Source: Eretmocerus hayati
Lineage: Eukaryota > Arthropoda > Insecta > Hymenoptera > Aphelinidae
Direction of reading: 5' to 3'
NCBI GenBank assembly: GCA_029851415.1
Contig: CM056742.1
Location: forward strand, 81,458,748-81,522,747
Length of the DNA stretch: 64,000 bases
Shown: piece after piece, positions 1 to 12,900 of the stretch
Numbering within the stretch: position 1 is the first letter of the stretch
Layout: every line of letters starts with the position of its first letter
The notes under the pieces: model-generated
Seen by the model: the letters and a program-made list of their open reading frames with translations, nothing else
Database searches by the model: none
What the model was told of the DNA's origin: nothing
Position numbers and translations under genes: made by a program

Positions 1-925
1 GGGAGGACGTGCCTGAATTTTTGCAGCCCCCCCGGTGAATGCCGACACCCCCGAATCGGGGGTTGAAATTCGGGAATTTTTTTGAAATCGGCCAGGAGGT
101 TTTGTTCCAAAATTTCTCGATTGGGATCGCTCTCTTGTGACGAAAGAAGGTGCCTGAATTTTTGCAGCCCCTCCCCCCGGTGAATGCCCACACCCCCAAA
201 TCGGGGGTTGAAATTCGGGATTCCTCTTTAGAACAGTCAAGGAGGCTCTGTTCAAGAATTTCTCAATCGGGGTCACTTTCCTGTGACGGGAGGACGTGCC
301 TGAATTTTTGCAGCCCCCCCGGTGAATGCCGACACCCCCGAATCGGGGGTTGAAATTCGGGAATTTTTTTAGGACAGGCCAGGAGGCTCTGTTCTTATAT
401 TTCTCGATTGGGATCGCTTCCTTGTGACGAAGGAAGGTGCCCGAATTTATGTAGCCCCCCCCCCCCCCCGGTGAATCTCGACACACCCAAATCGGGGGTT
501 GAAATTCGGGAATTTCTTTAGAACAGGCCAGGAGGCTCTGTTCCTGAATTCCTCGATCGGGGTCACTTTCTTGTGACGAAAGAAGGTGCCCGAATTTTTG
601 CAGCCCCTCCCCCCGGTGAATGCCGAAACCCCCGAATCGGGGGTTGAAATTCGGGAATTTTTTTAGAACAGGCCACGAGGCTCTGTTCCAAAATTTCTCG
701 ATCGGTATCGCTTTCTTGTGACGGGAGAAGGTCCCTGAATTTTCGCAGCCCCCCCGTCGAATGCCGACACCCCCAAATCGGGGGTTGACATTCGGGAATT
801 TTTTTAGTACAGGCCACGAGGCTCTGTTCCAGAATTTCTCGATTGGGATCGCTTTCCTGTGACGGGAGAAGGTTTCAGGATTTTTGCAGCCCCCCCCCCC
901 CCCCCGGTGAGTGCCGACACCCCCG

Positions 926-3900
926 AATCGATTCGGGAATTTTTTTAGGACAGGCCAGGAGGCTCTGTTCCAAGATTTCTCGATTGGGATCGCTTCCCTG
1001 TGACGGGAGAAGGTGCCTGAATTTTTGCAGCCCGACCGGTGAATGCCGACAACCCCAAATCGGGGGTTGACATTCGGGAATTTTTTTAAATTAGGCCAGG
1101 AGGCTCTGTTCTAAAATTTTCCGATTGGGATCCCTTTCTTGTGACGAGAGGAGGTGCCTCAATTTCGTGCAGACCCCGGTGAATGTCGACGTCCACAAAA
1201 CGGGGGTTGAAATTTGGGAATTTTTTCGGAACAGGCCAGGAGGCTCTGTTCCAAAATTTCTCGGTTGGGATCGCTTTCTTGTGACGAGAGGAGGTGCCTC
1301 AATTTCGTGCAGACCCCCGGTGGATGCCGTCACCCCCAAATCGGAGGTTGAAATTCGGGAATTCTTTTAGAACAGGCCACGAGGCTCTGTTCATAAATTT
1401 CTCGATAGGTATCGCTTTCCTGTGACGGGAGAAGGTGCCTGAATTTTCGCAGCCCCCCCGGTGAATGCCGACACCCCCAAATCGGGGGTTGACATTCGGG
1501 AATTTTTTTAGAACTGGCCAGGAGGCTCTGTTCATAAATTTCTCGATTGGGATCGCTTTCCTGTGACGGGAGAAGGTGCCTGGATTTTTGCAGCCCCCCC
1601 GGTGAATGCCGACACCCCCAAATCGGGGGTTGAAATCCGGGAATTTTTTTGGAACCGGCCAGGAGGCTGTGATCCAAAATTTCTCGGTTGGGATCGCTTT
1701 CTTGTGACGAGAGGAGGTGCCTTAATTTCGTGCAGCCCCCCGGTGAATGTCGACGTCCCCAAGTCGGGGGTTGAAATTTGGGAATTTTTTTAGAACAGGC
1801 CAGGAGGCTCTGTCCCAAAATTTCTCGATTGGAGACGCTTTCTTGTGACGGAAGAAGGTGCCTGAATTTTTCCAGCCCCCCGGTGAATGCCGACACCCCC
1901 AAATCGGAGAATCAAATTCAGGAATTCTTTTGGAACAGGTCAGGAGGTTCTGTTCCAAAATTTCTCGATTAGGATCGCTCTCTTGTGACAAAAGGAGGTG
2001 GCGGAATTTTTGCAGCCCCCCCCCCCCGGTGAATGCCGCCAACCCCAAATCAAGGGTTCAAATTCGGGAATTTTTTTTAGAACAGGCCAGGAGGCTCTGT
2101 TCCAAAATTTCTCGGTTTAGATCGCTTCCCTGTGACGGGAGAAGGTGCCTGAATCCTTGCAGCCCCCCCGGTGAATGCCGACATCCCCAAATCGGGGGTA
2201 GACATTCGGGAATTTTTTTAGAACAGGCCACGAGGCTCTGTTCGAGAATTTCTCGATTGGGATCGCTTTCCTGTGACGGGAGAAGGTTTCTGAATTTTTG
2301 CAGCCCCCCGGTGAATGTCGACACTCCCAAATCGGGGGTTGAAATTCGGGAATTTCTTTCGAACAGGCCAGGAGGCTCTGTTCCTAAATTCCTCGATCGG
2401 GGTCGCTTCCCTGTGACGGGAGAAGGTGCCTGAATTCTTGCAGCCCCCCCGGTGAATGCCGACATCCCCAAATCGGGGGTAGACATTCGGGAATTCTTTC
2501 AGAACAGGCCACGAGGCTCTGTTCGAGAATTCCTCGATTGGGATCGCTTTCCTGTGACGGGAGAAGGTTTCTGAATTTTTGCAGCCCCCCGGTGAATGTC
2601 GACACTCCCAAATCGGGGGTTGAAATTCGGGAATTTCTTTAGAACAGGCCAGGAGGTTCTGTTCCAAAATTTCTCGATTGGGATCACTTCCTTGTGACGA
2701 AGGAAGGTGCCCGAATTTATGTAGCCCCCCCCCCCGTCGAATGCCGACACCCCCAAATCGGGGGTTGACATTCGGGAGTTTTCTCAGAACAGGCCACGAG
2801 GCTCTGTTCCAAAATTTTTCGATTGGGATCGCTTTCTTGTGATGACAGAAGGTGCCTGAATTTCGTCCAGCCCCCCGGTGAATGTCGACACTCCCAAATC
2901 GGGGGTTGAAATTCGGGAATTTCTTTAGAACAGGCCAGGAGGATCTGTTTCTACATTCCTCGATCGGGGTCGCTTCCTTGTGACGAAAGAAGGTGCCTGA
3001 ATTATTGCAGCCCCCCCCCTCCAGTGAATGCCGACACCCCCAAATCGGGGGTTGAAATCCGGGAATTTTTTTGAAATCGGCCAGGAGGTTCTGTTCCAAA
3101 ATTTCACGATTGGGATCGCTCTCTTGTGACGAAAGAAGGTGCCTGAATTTTTGCAGCCCCTCCCCCCGGTAAATGCCGAAACCCCCGAATCGGGGGTTGA
3201 CATTCGGGAATTTTTTTAGAACAGGCCAGGAGGCTCTGTTCCAAAATTTCTCGATTGGGATCGCTTCCTTGTGACGGAAGAAGGTGCCTGAATATTTGCA
3301 GCCCCCCCGGTGAATGCCGACAACCCCGATCGGGGGTTGACATTCGGGAATTTTTTTAGAACAGGCCAGGAGGCTCTGTTCCGAAATCTTCCGTTTGGGA
3401 TCGCTTTCTAATGACGAGAGGAGGTGCCTGAACTTCTCGCAGCCCCACGGTGAATGTCGACACCCCCGAATCGGGGGTTGAAATTTGGGAATTTTTTTAG
3501 AACAGGTCAGGAGGCTCTGTTCCAAAATTTCTTGGTTGGGTTCGCTTCCTTCCGACAAAACAAGGTGCCTGAATTTTTTGCAGCTCCCCCGGTGATTGCC
3601 GACACCCCCAAATCGGGGGTTGAAATTCGGGAATTTTTTTAGAACAGGCCAGGAGGTTCATTTCCAAAATTCCTCGATTGAGATCGCTCTCTTGTGATAA
3701 GAGGAGTCGCCTGAATTTTTGCGCCCCCCCCCCCCCGGAGAATGCCGACAGACCCGAATCGGGGGTTGAAATTCGGGAATTTTTCTAGAACTGGCCAGGA
3801 GGCTCTGTACAAAATTTCGAGATTGGGTACGCTTTCTTGTGACGAGAGAAGGTGCCTGAATTTTTTCAGCCCTCCCCCCGGTGAATGCCGACACCCGCGA

Positions 3901-6900
3901 ATCGGGGGTTGACATCCGGGAATTTTTTTAGAATACGCCAGGAGGTTCTGTTCCAAAATTTCTCGATTGGGATCGCTTTCTTGTGACGGAAGAAGGTGCC
4001 TGAATTTTTGTAGCCCCCCGGTGAATGCCGACACCCCCAAATCGGAGAATGAAATTCAGGAATTCTTTTGGAACAGGTCAGGAGGTTCTGTTCCAAAATT
4101 TCTCGGTTAGGATCGCTCTCTTGTGACAAAAGGAGGTGGCGGAATTTTTGCAGCCCCCCCCCCCCCCGGTGAATGCCGCCAACCCCAAATCAAGGGTTCA
4201 AATTCGGGAATTTTTTTAGAACAGGCCAGGAGGCTCTGTTCCAAAATTTCTCGGTTTAGATCGCTTCCCTGTGACGGGAGAAGGTGCCTGAATTCTTGCA
4301 GCCCCCCCGGTGAATGCCGACACCCCCAAATCGGGGTCTGTTATTCGGGAATTTTTTTTAGAACAGGCCAGGAGGCTCTGTTCCAAAATTTTTCGATTGG
4401 GATCGCTTTCTTGTGACGACAGAAAGTGCCTGAATTTCGCCCAGCCCCCCGGTGAATGTCGACACCCCCAAATCGGGGATTGAAATTCGGGAATTTTTTT
4501 AGAACAGGCCAGGAGGCTCTGTTCCAAAATTTCTCCATCGGGGGCCGCTTCCTTGTGACGAGAGGAGGTGCCTGAATTTTTTGCAGCCCCTCCCCCGGTG
4601 GATGCCGACAACCCCGAATCGGGGGTTGAAATTCGGGAATTTCTTTAGAACAGGCCAGGAGGCTCTGTTCCGAAATTTCTCGATTGGGATCGCTTCCTTG
4701 TGACGGAAGAAGGTGCCTGAATACTTGCAGCCCCCCCCGGTGAATGCCGACAACCCCGATAGGGGGTTGACATTCGGGAATTTTTTTAGAACAGGCCAGG
4801 AGGCTCTGTTCCGAAATTTCTCGATTGGGTTCGCTTCCTTTTGACGGAAGAAGGTGCCTGAATATTTGCAGCCCCCCGGTGAATGTCGACACCCCCGATC
4901 GGGGGTTGACATTCGGGAATTTTTTTAGAACAGGCCAGGAGGCTCTGTTCCGAAATTTTTCGTTTGGGATCGCTTTCTTGTGACGAGAGGAGGTGCCTGA
5001 ACTTCTCGCAGCCCCACGGTGAATGTCGACACCCCCGAATCGGGGGTTGAAATTTGGGAATTTTTTTAGAACAGGTCAGGAGGCTCTGTTCCAAAATTCC
5101 TCGATCGGGATGGCTTTCTTGTGACGAGAGAAGAAGCCTGAATTCCGTCTAGCCCCCCGGTGAATGCCGACACCCCCAAATCGGGGGTTGAAATTCGGGA
5201 ATTTTTTTAGAACAGGCCAGGAGGTTCAGTTCCAAAATTCCTCGATCGGGATGGCTTTCTTGTGACGAGAGAAGGTGCCTGAATGCCGTCTAGCCCCCCG
5301 GTGAATGCCGACACCCCCAAATCGGGGGTTGAAATTCGGGAATTTTTTTAGAACAGGCCAGGAGGTTCAGTTCCAAAATTCCTCGATTGAGATCGCTCTC
5401 TTGTGATAAAAGGAGTCGCCTGAATTTTTGCGCCCCCCCCCCCCCCCGGAGAATGCCGACAGACCCAAATCGGGGGTTGAAATTCGGGAATTTTTCTAGA
5501 ACTGGCCAGGAGGCTCTGTACAAAATTTCGAGATTGGGTACGCTTTCTTGTGACGAGAGAAGGTGCCTGAATTTTTTCAGCCCTCCCCCCGGTGAATGCC
5601 GACACCCGCGAATCGGGGGTTGACATCCGGGAATTTTTTTAGAACACGCCACGAGGCTTTGTTCCGAAATTCCTCGATTGGGATCGCTTCCCTGTGACGA
5701 AAGAAGGTGCCTGAGTTTTGTAGACGCCCCGGTGAATGCCGACACCCCCAAATCGGGGGTTGAAATTCGGGAATTTTTTTAGAACAGGCCAGGAGGCTCT
5801 GTTCCGAAATTTCTCCATCGGGGGCCGCTTCCTTGTGACGAGAGAAGGTGCCTGAATTTTTTGCAGCCCCTCCCCCGGTGGATGCCGACAACCCCGAATC
5901 GGGGGTTGAAATTCGGGAATTTCTTTAGAACAGGCCAGGAGGTTCTGTTCCAAAATTTCTCGATTGGGATCGCTTCCTTGTGACGGAAGAAGGTGCCTGA
6001 ATATTTGCAGCCCCCCCGGTGAATGCTGAAAACCCCGATCGGGGGTTGACATTCGGGAATTTTTTTAGAACAGGCCAGGAGGCTCTGTTTGAAAATTTTC
6101 CGATTGGGATCCCTCTCTTGTGACGAGAGGAGGTGCCTTAATTTCGTGCAGCCCCCCGGTGAATGTCGACGTCCCCAAGTCGGGGGTTGAAATTTGGGAA
6201 TTTTTTTAGAACAGGCCAGGAGGCTCTGTCCCAAAATTTCTCGATTGGGGACGCTTTCTTGTGACGGAAGAAGGTGCCTGAATTTTTCCAGCCCTCCCCC
6301 CGGTGAATGCCGACACCCCCAAATCGGGGGTTGACATTCGCGAATTTTTTTAGAACAGGCCAGGAGGCTCTGTTTGAAAATTTTCCGATTGGGATCCCTC
6401 TCTTGTGACGAGAGGAGGTGCCTTAATTTCGTGCAGCCCCCCGGTGAATGTCGACGATCCCAAGTCGGGAGGTGAAATTTGGGAATTTTTTTAGAACAGG
6501 CCAGGAGGTTCTGTTCCAAAATTTCTCGATTGGGATCGCTTTCTTGTGACGGAAGAAGGTGCCTGAATTTTTGTAGCCCCCCGGTGAATGCCGACACCCC
6601 CAAATCGGAGAATGAAATTCAGGAATTCTTTTGGAACAGGTCAGGAGGTTCTGTTCCAAAATTTCTCGATTAGGATCGCTCTCTTGTGACAAAAGGAGGT
6701 GGCGGAATTTTTGCAGCCCCCCCCCCCCCCGGGGAATGCCGCCAACCCCAAATCAAGGGTTCAAATTCGGGAATTTTTTTAGAACAGGCCAGGAGGCTCT
6801 GTTCCAAAATTTCTCGGTTTAGATCGCTTCCCTGTGACGGGAGAAGGTGCCTGAATTCTTGCAGCCCCCCCGGTGAATGCCGACATCCCCAAATCGGGGG

Positions 6901-9900
6901 TAGACATTCGGGAATTTTTTTAGAACAGGCCACGAGGCTCTGTTCGAGAATTTCTCGATTGGGATCGCTTTCCTGTGACGGGAGAAGGTTTCTGAATTTT
7001 TGCAGCCCCCCGGTGAATGTCGACACTCCCAAATCGGGGGTTGAAATTCGGGAATTTCTTTCGAACAGGCCAGGAGGCTCTGTTCCTAAATTCCTCGATC
7101 GGGGTCGCTTCCCTGTGACGGGAGAAGGTGCCTGAATTCTTGCAGCCCCCCCGGTGAATGCCGACATCCCCAAATCGGGGGTAGACATTCGGGAATTTTT
7201 TTAGAACAGGCCACGAGGCTCTGTTCGAGAATTTCTCGATTGGGATCGCTTTCCTGTGACGGGAGAAGGTTTCTGAATTTTTGCAGCCCCCCGGTGAATG
7301 TCGACACTCCCAAATCGGGGGTTGAAATTCGGGAATTTCTTTAGAACAGGCCAGGAGGTTCTGTTCCAAAATTTCTCGATTGGGATCACTTCCTTGTGAC
7401 GAAGGAAGGTGCCCGAATTTATGTAGCCCCCCCCCCCCCGTCGAATGCCGACACCCGCGAATCGGGGGTTGACATCCGGGAATTTTTTTAGAACACGCCA
7501 CGAGGCTTTGTTCCGGAATTCCTCGATTGGGATCGCTTCCCTGTGACGAAAGAAGGTGCCTGAGTTTTGTAGCCCCCCCGGTGAATGCCGACACCCCCAA
7601 ATCGGGGGTTGAAATTCGGGATTCTTTTTAGAACAGTCAATGAGGCTCTGTTCAAAGATTTCTCAATCGGCTTCGCTTTCCTGTGACGGGAGGAGGTGCC
7701 TGAATTTTTGCAGCCCACCCGGTGAATGCCGACACCCCCAAATCGGGGCCTGACATTCGGGAATTTTTTTAGAACAGGCCAGGAGGCTCTGTTCCAAAAT
7801 ATTTCGATTGGGATCGCTTTCTTGTGACGACAGAAAGTGCCTGAATTTCGCCCAGCCCCCCGGTGAATGTCGACACCCTCAAATCGGGGATTGAAATTCG
7901 GGAATTTTTTTAGAACAGGCCAGGAGGCTCTGTTCCAAAATTTCTTCATCGGGGGCCGCTTCCTTGTGACGAGAGAAGGTGCCTGAATTTTTTGCAGCCC
8001 CTCCCCCGGTGGATGCCGACAACCCCGAATCGGGGGTTGAAATTCGGGAATTTTTTTGTAATCGGCCAGGAGGTTTTGTTCCAAAATTTCTCGATTGGGA
8101 TCGCTCTCTTGTGACGAAAGAAGGTGCCTGAATTCTTGCAGCCCCCCCCGGTGAATGCCGACATCCCCAAATCGGGGGTAGACATTCGGGAATTTTTTTA
8201 GAACAGGCCACGAGGCTCTGTTCGAGAATTTCTCGATTGGGATCGCTTTCCTGTGACGGGAGAAGGTTTCTGAATTTTTGCAGCCCCCCGGTGAATGCCG
8301 ACACCCCCAAATCGGGGGTTGACATTCGGGAATTTTTTTAGAACTGGCCAGGAGGCTCTGTCCATAAATTTCTCGATCGGGATCGCTTTCCTGTGACGGG
8401 AGAAGGTGCCTGGATTTTTGCAGCCCCCCCGGTGAATGCCGACACCCCCAAATCGGGGGTTGAAATCCGGGAATTTTTTTGGAACAGGCCAGGAGGCTGT
8501 GATCCAAAATTTCTCGGTTGGGATCGCTTTCTTGTGACGAGAGGAGGTGCCTTAATTTCGTGCAGCCCCCCGGTGAATGTCGACGTCCCCAAGTCGGGGG
8601 TTGAAATTTGGGAATTTTTTTAGAACAGGCCAGGAGGCTCTGTCCCAAAATTTCTCGATTGGGGACGCTTTCTTGTGACGGAAGAAGGTGCCTGAATTTT
8701 TCCAGCCCTCCCCCCGGTGAATGCCGACACCCCCAAATCGGAGAATGAAATTCAGGAATTCTTTTGGAACAGGTCAGGAGGTTCTGTTCCAAAATTTCTC
8801 GGTTAGGATCGCTCTCTTGTGACAAAAGGAGGTGGCGGAATTTTTGCAGCCCCCCCCCCCCCCCGGTGAATGCCGCCAACCCCAAATCAAGGGTTCAAAT
8901 TCGGGAATTTTTTTGGAACAGGCCAGGAGGCTGTGATCCAAAATTTCTCGGTTGGGATCGCTTTCTTGTGACGAGAGGAGGTGCCTTAATTTCGTGCAGC
9001 CCCCCGGTGAATGTCGACGTTCCCAAGTCGGGAGGTGAAATTTGGGAATTTTTTTAGAACAGGCCAGGAGGTTCTGTTCCAAAATTTCTCGATTGGGATC
9101 GCTTTCTTGTGACGGAAGAAGGTGCCTGGATTTTTGCAGCCCCCCCGGTGAATGCCGACACCCCCAAATCGGGGGTTGAAATCCGGGAATTTTTTTGGAA
9201 CAGGCCAGGAGGCTGTGATCCAAAATTTCTCGGTTGGGATCGCTTTCTTGTGACGAGAGGAGGTGCCTTAATTTCGTGCAGCCCCCCGGTGAATGTCGAC
9301 GTTCCCAAGTCGGGAGGTGAAATTTGGGAATTTTTTTAGAACTGGCCAGGAGGTTCTGTTCCAAAATTTCTCGATTGGGATCGCTTTCTTGTGACGGAAG
9401 AAGGTGCCTGAATTTTTGTAGCCCCCCGGTGAATGCCGACACCCCCAAATCGGAGAATGAAATTCAGGAATTCTTTTGGAACAGGTCAGGAGGTTCTGTT
9501 CCAAAATTTCTCGGTTAGGATCGCTGTCTTGTGACAAAAGGAGGTGGCGGAATTTTTGCAGCCCCCCCCCCCCCGGTGAATGCCGCCAACCCCAAATCAA
9601 GGGTTCAAATTCGGGAATTTTTTTAGAACAGGCCAGGAGGCTCTGTTCCAAAATTTCTCGGTTTAGATCGCTTCCCTGTGACGGGAGAAGGTGCCTGAAT
9701 TCTTGCAGCCCCCCCGGTGAATGCCGACATCCCCAAATCGGGGGTAGACATTCGGGAATTTTTTTAGAACAGGCCACGAGGCTCTGTTCGAGAATTTCTC
9801 GATTGGGATCGCTTTCCTGTGACGGGAGAAGGTTTCAGAATTTTTGCAGCCCCCCCTCCCCCGTTGAGTGCCGACACCCCCGAATCGGGTGTTGAAATTC

Positions 9901-12900
9901 GGGAATTTTTTTAGGACAGGCCAGGAGGCTCTGTTCCAAAATTTCTCGATTGGGATCGCTTTCCTGTGACGGGAGAAGGTTTCAGAAATTTTGCAGCCCC
10001 CCCCCCCCCCGGTGAGTGCCGACACTCCCGAATCGGGTGTTGAAATTCGGGAATTTTTTTAGGACAGGCCAGGAGGCTCTGTTCCAAAATTTCTCATTCG
10101 GGGGCCGCTTCCTTGGGACGAGAGAAGGTGCCTGAATTCCCCCCCCCCCCCGGTGGATGCCGACACCCCCAAATCGGGGGTTGACATTTGGGAATTTTTT
10201 TAAATTAGGCCAGGAGGCTCTGTTCTAAAATTTTCCGATTGGGATCCCTTTCTTGTGACGAGAGGAGGTGCCTCAATTTCGTGCAGACCCCCGGTGAATG
10301 TCGACGTCCCCAAGTCGGGGGTTGAAATTTGGGAATTTTTTTGGAACAGGCCAAGAGGCTCTGTTCCAAAATTTCTCTTTTGGGGGCCGCTTCCTTGTGA
10401 CGAGAGAAGGTGCCTGAATTCCCCCCCCCCCCCGGTGGATGCCGACACCCCCAAATCGGGGGTTGAAATTCGGGAATTTTTTTAGAACAGGCCACGAGGC
10501 TCTGTTCAAGAATTTCTCAATCGGGGTCGCTTTCCTGTGACGGGAGGACGTGCCTGAATTTTTGCAGCCCCCCCGGTGAATGCCGACACCCCCGAATCGG
10601 GGGTTGAAATTCGGGAATTTTTTTGAAATCGGCCAGGAGGTTTTGTTCCAAAATTTCTCGATTGGGATCGCTCTCTTGTGACGAAAGAAGGTGCCTGAAT
10701 TTTTGCAGCCCCTCCCCCCGGTGAATGCCCACACCCCCAAATCGGGGGTTGAAATTCGGGATTCCTCTTTAGAACAGTCAAGGAGGCTCTGTTCAAGAAT
10801 TTCTCAATCGGGGTCACTTTCCTGTGACGGGAGGACGTGCCTGAATTTTTGCAGCCCCCCCGCTGAATGCCGACACCCCCGAATCGGGGGTTGAAATTCG
10901 GGAATTTTTTTAGGACAGGCCAGGAGGCTCTGTTCTCATATTTCTCGATTGGGATCGCTTCCTTGTGACGAAGGAAGGTGCCCGAATTTATGTAGCCCCC
11001 CCCCCCCCCCGGTGAATCCCGACACACCCAAATCGGGGGTTGGAATTCGGGAATTTCTTTAGAACAGGCCAGGAGGCTCTGTTCCTGAATTCCTCGATCG
11101 GGGTCGCTTTCTTGTGACGAAAGGAGGTGCCTGAATTTTTGTAGCCCCCCCGGTGAATGCCGACACCCCCAAATTGGGGGTTGAAATCCGGGAATTTTTT
11201 TGAAATCGGCCAGGAGGTTCTGTTCCAAAATTTCTCGATTGGGATCGCTCTCTTGTGACGAAAGAAGGTGCCTGAATTTTTGCAGCCCCTCCCCCCGGTG
11301 AATGCCGAAACCCCCGAATCGGGGGTTGAAATTCGGGAATTTCTTTAGAACAGGCCACGAGGCTCTGTTCCAGAATTTCTCGATCGGTATCGCTTTCTTG
11401 TGACGGGAGAAGGTCCCTGAATTTTCGCAGCCCCCCCCGGTGAATGCCGACACCCCCAAATCGGGGGTTGACATTCGGGAATTTTTTTAGAACAGGCCAC
11501 GAGGCTCTGTTCCAGAATTTCTCGATTGGGATCGCTTTCCTGTGACGGGAGAAGGTTTCAGAATTTTTGCAGCCCCCCCCCCCCCCGGTGAGTGCCGACA
11601 CCCCCGAATCGATTCGGGAATTTTTTTAGGACAGGCCAGGAGGCTCTGTTCCAAGATTTCTCGATTGGGATCGCTTCCCTGTGACGGGAGAAGGTGCCTG
11701 AATTTTTGCAGCCCGACCGGTGAATGCCGACAACCCCAAATCGGGGGTTGACATTCGGGAATTTTTTTAAATTAGGCCAGGAGGCTCTGTTCTAAAATTT
11801 TCCGATTGGGATCCCTTTCTTGTGACGAGAGGAGGTGCCTCAATTTCGTGCAGACCCCGGTGAATGTCGACGTCCACAAAACGGGGGTTGAAATTTGGGA
11901 ATTTTTTCGGAACAGGCCAGGAGGCTCTGTTCCAAAATTTCTCGGTTGGGATCGCTTTCTTGTGACGAGAGGAGGTGCCTCAATTTCGTGCAGACCCCCG
12001 GTGGATGCCGTCACCCCCAAATCGGAGGTTGAAATTCGGGAATTCTTTTAGAACAGGCCACGAGGCTCTGTTCATAAATTTCTCGATCGGTATCGCTTTC
12101 TCGTGACGGGAGAAGGTGCCTGAATTTTCGCAGCCCCCCCGGTGGATGCCGTCACCCCCAAATCGGAGGTTGAAATTTGGGAATTCTTTTAGAACAGGCC
12201 ACGAGGCTCTGTTCATAAATTTCTCGATCGGTATCGCTTTCTCGTGACGGGAGAAGGTGCCTGAATTTTCGCAGCCCCCCCGGTGAATGCCGACACCCCC
12301 AAATCGGGTGTTGACATTCGGGAATTTTTTTAGAACTGGCCAGGAGGCTCTGTTCATAAATTTCTCGATTGGGATCGCTTTCCTGTGACGGGAGAAGGTG
12401 CCTGGATTTTTCCAGCCCTCCCCCCGGTGAATGCCGACACCCCCAAATCGGGGGTTGACATTCGGGAATTTTTTTAGAACAGGCCAGGAGGCTCTGTTTG
12501 AAAATTTTCCGATTGGGATCCCTCTCTTGTGACGAGAGGAGGTGCCTTAATTTCGTGCAGCCCCCCGGTGAATGTCGACGTTCCCAAGTCGGGAGGTGAA
12601 ATTTGGGAATTTTTTTAGAACAGGCCAGGAGGTTCTGTTCCAAAATTTCTCGATTGGGATCGCTTTCTTGTGACGGAAGAAGGTGCCTGAATTTTTGTAG
12701 CCCCCCGGTGAATGCCGACACCCCCAAATCGGAGAATCAAATTCAGGAATTCTTTTGGAACAGGTCAGGAGGTTCTGTTTCAAAATTCCTCGATTAGGAT
12801 CGCTCTCTTGTGACAAAAGGAGGTGGCGGAATTTTTGCAGCCCCCCCCCCCCCCGGTGAATGCCGCCAACCCCAAATCAAGGGTTCAAATTCGGGAATTT

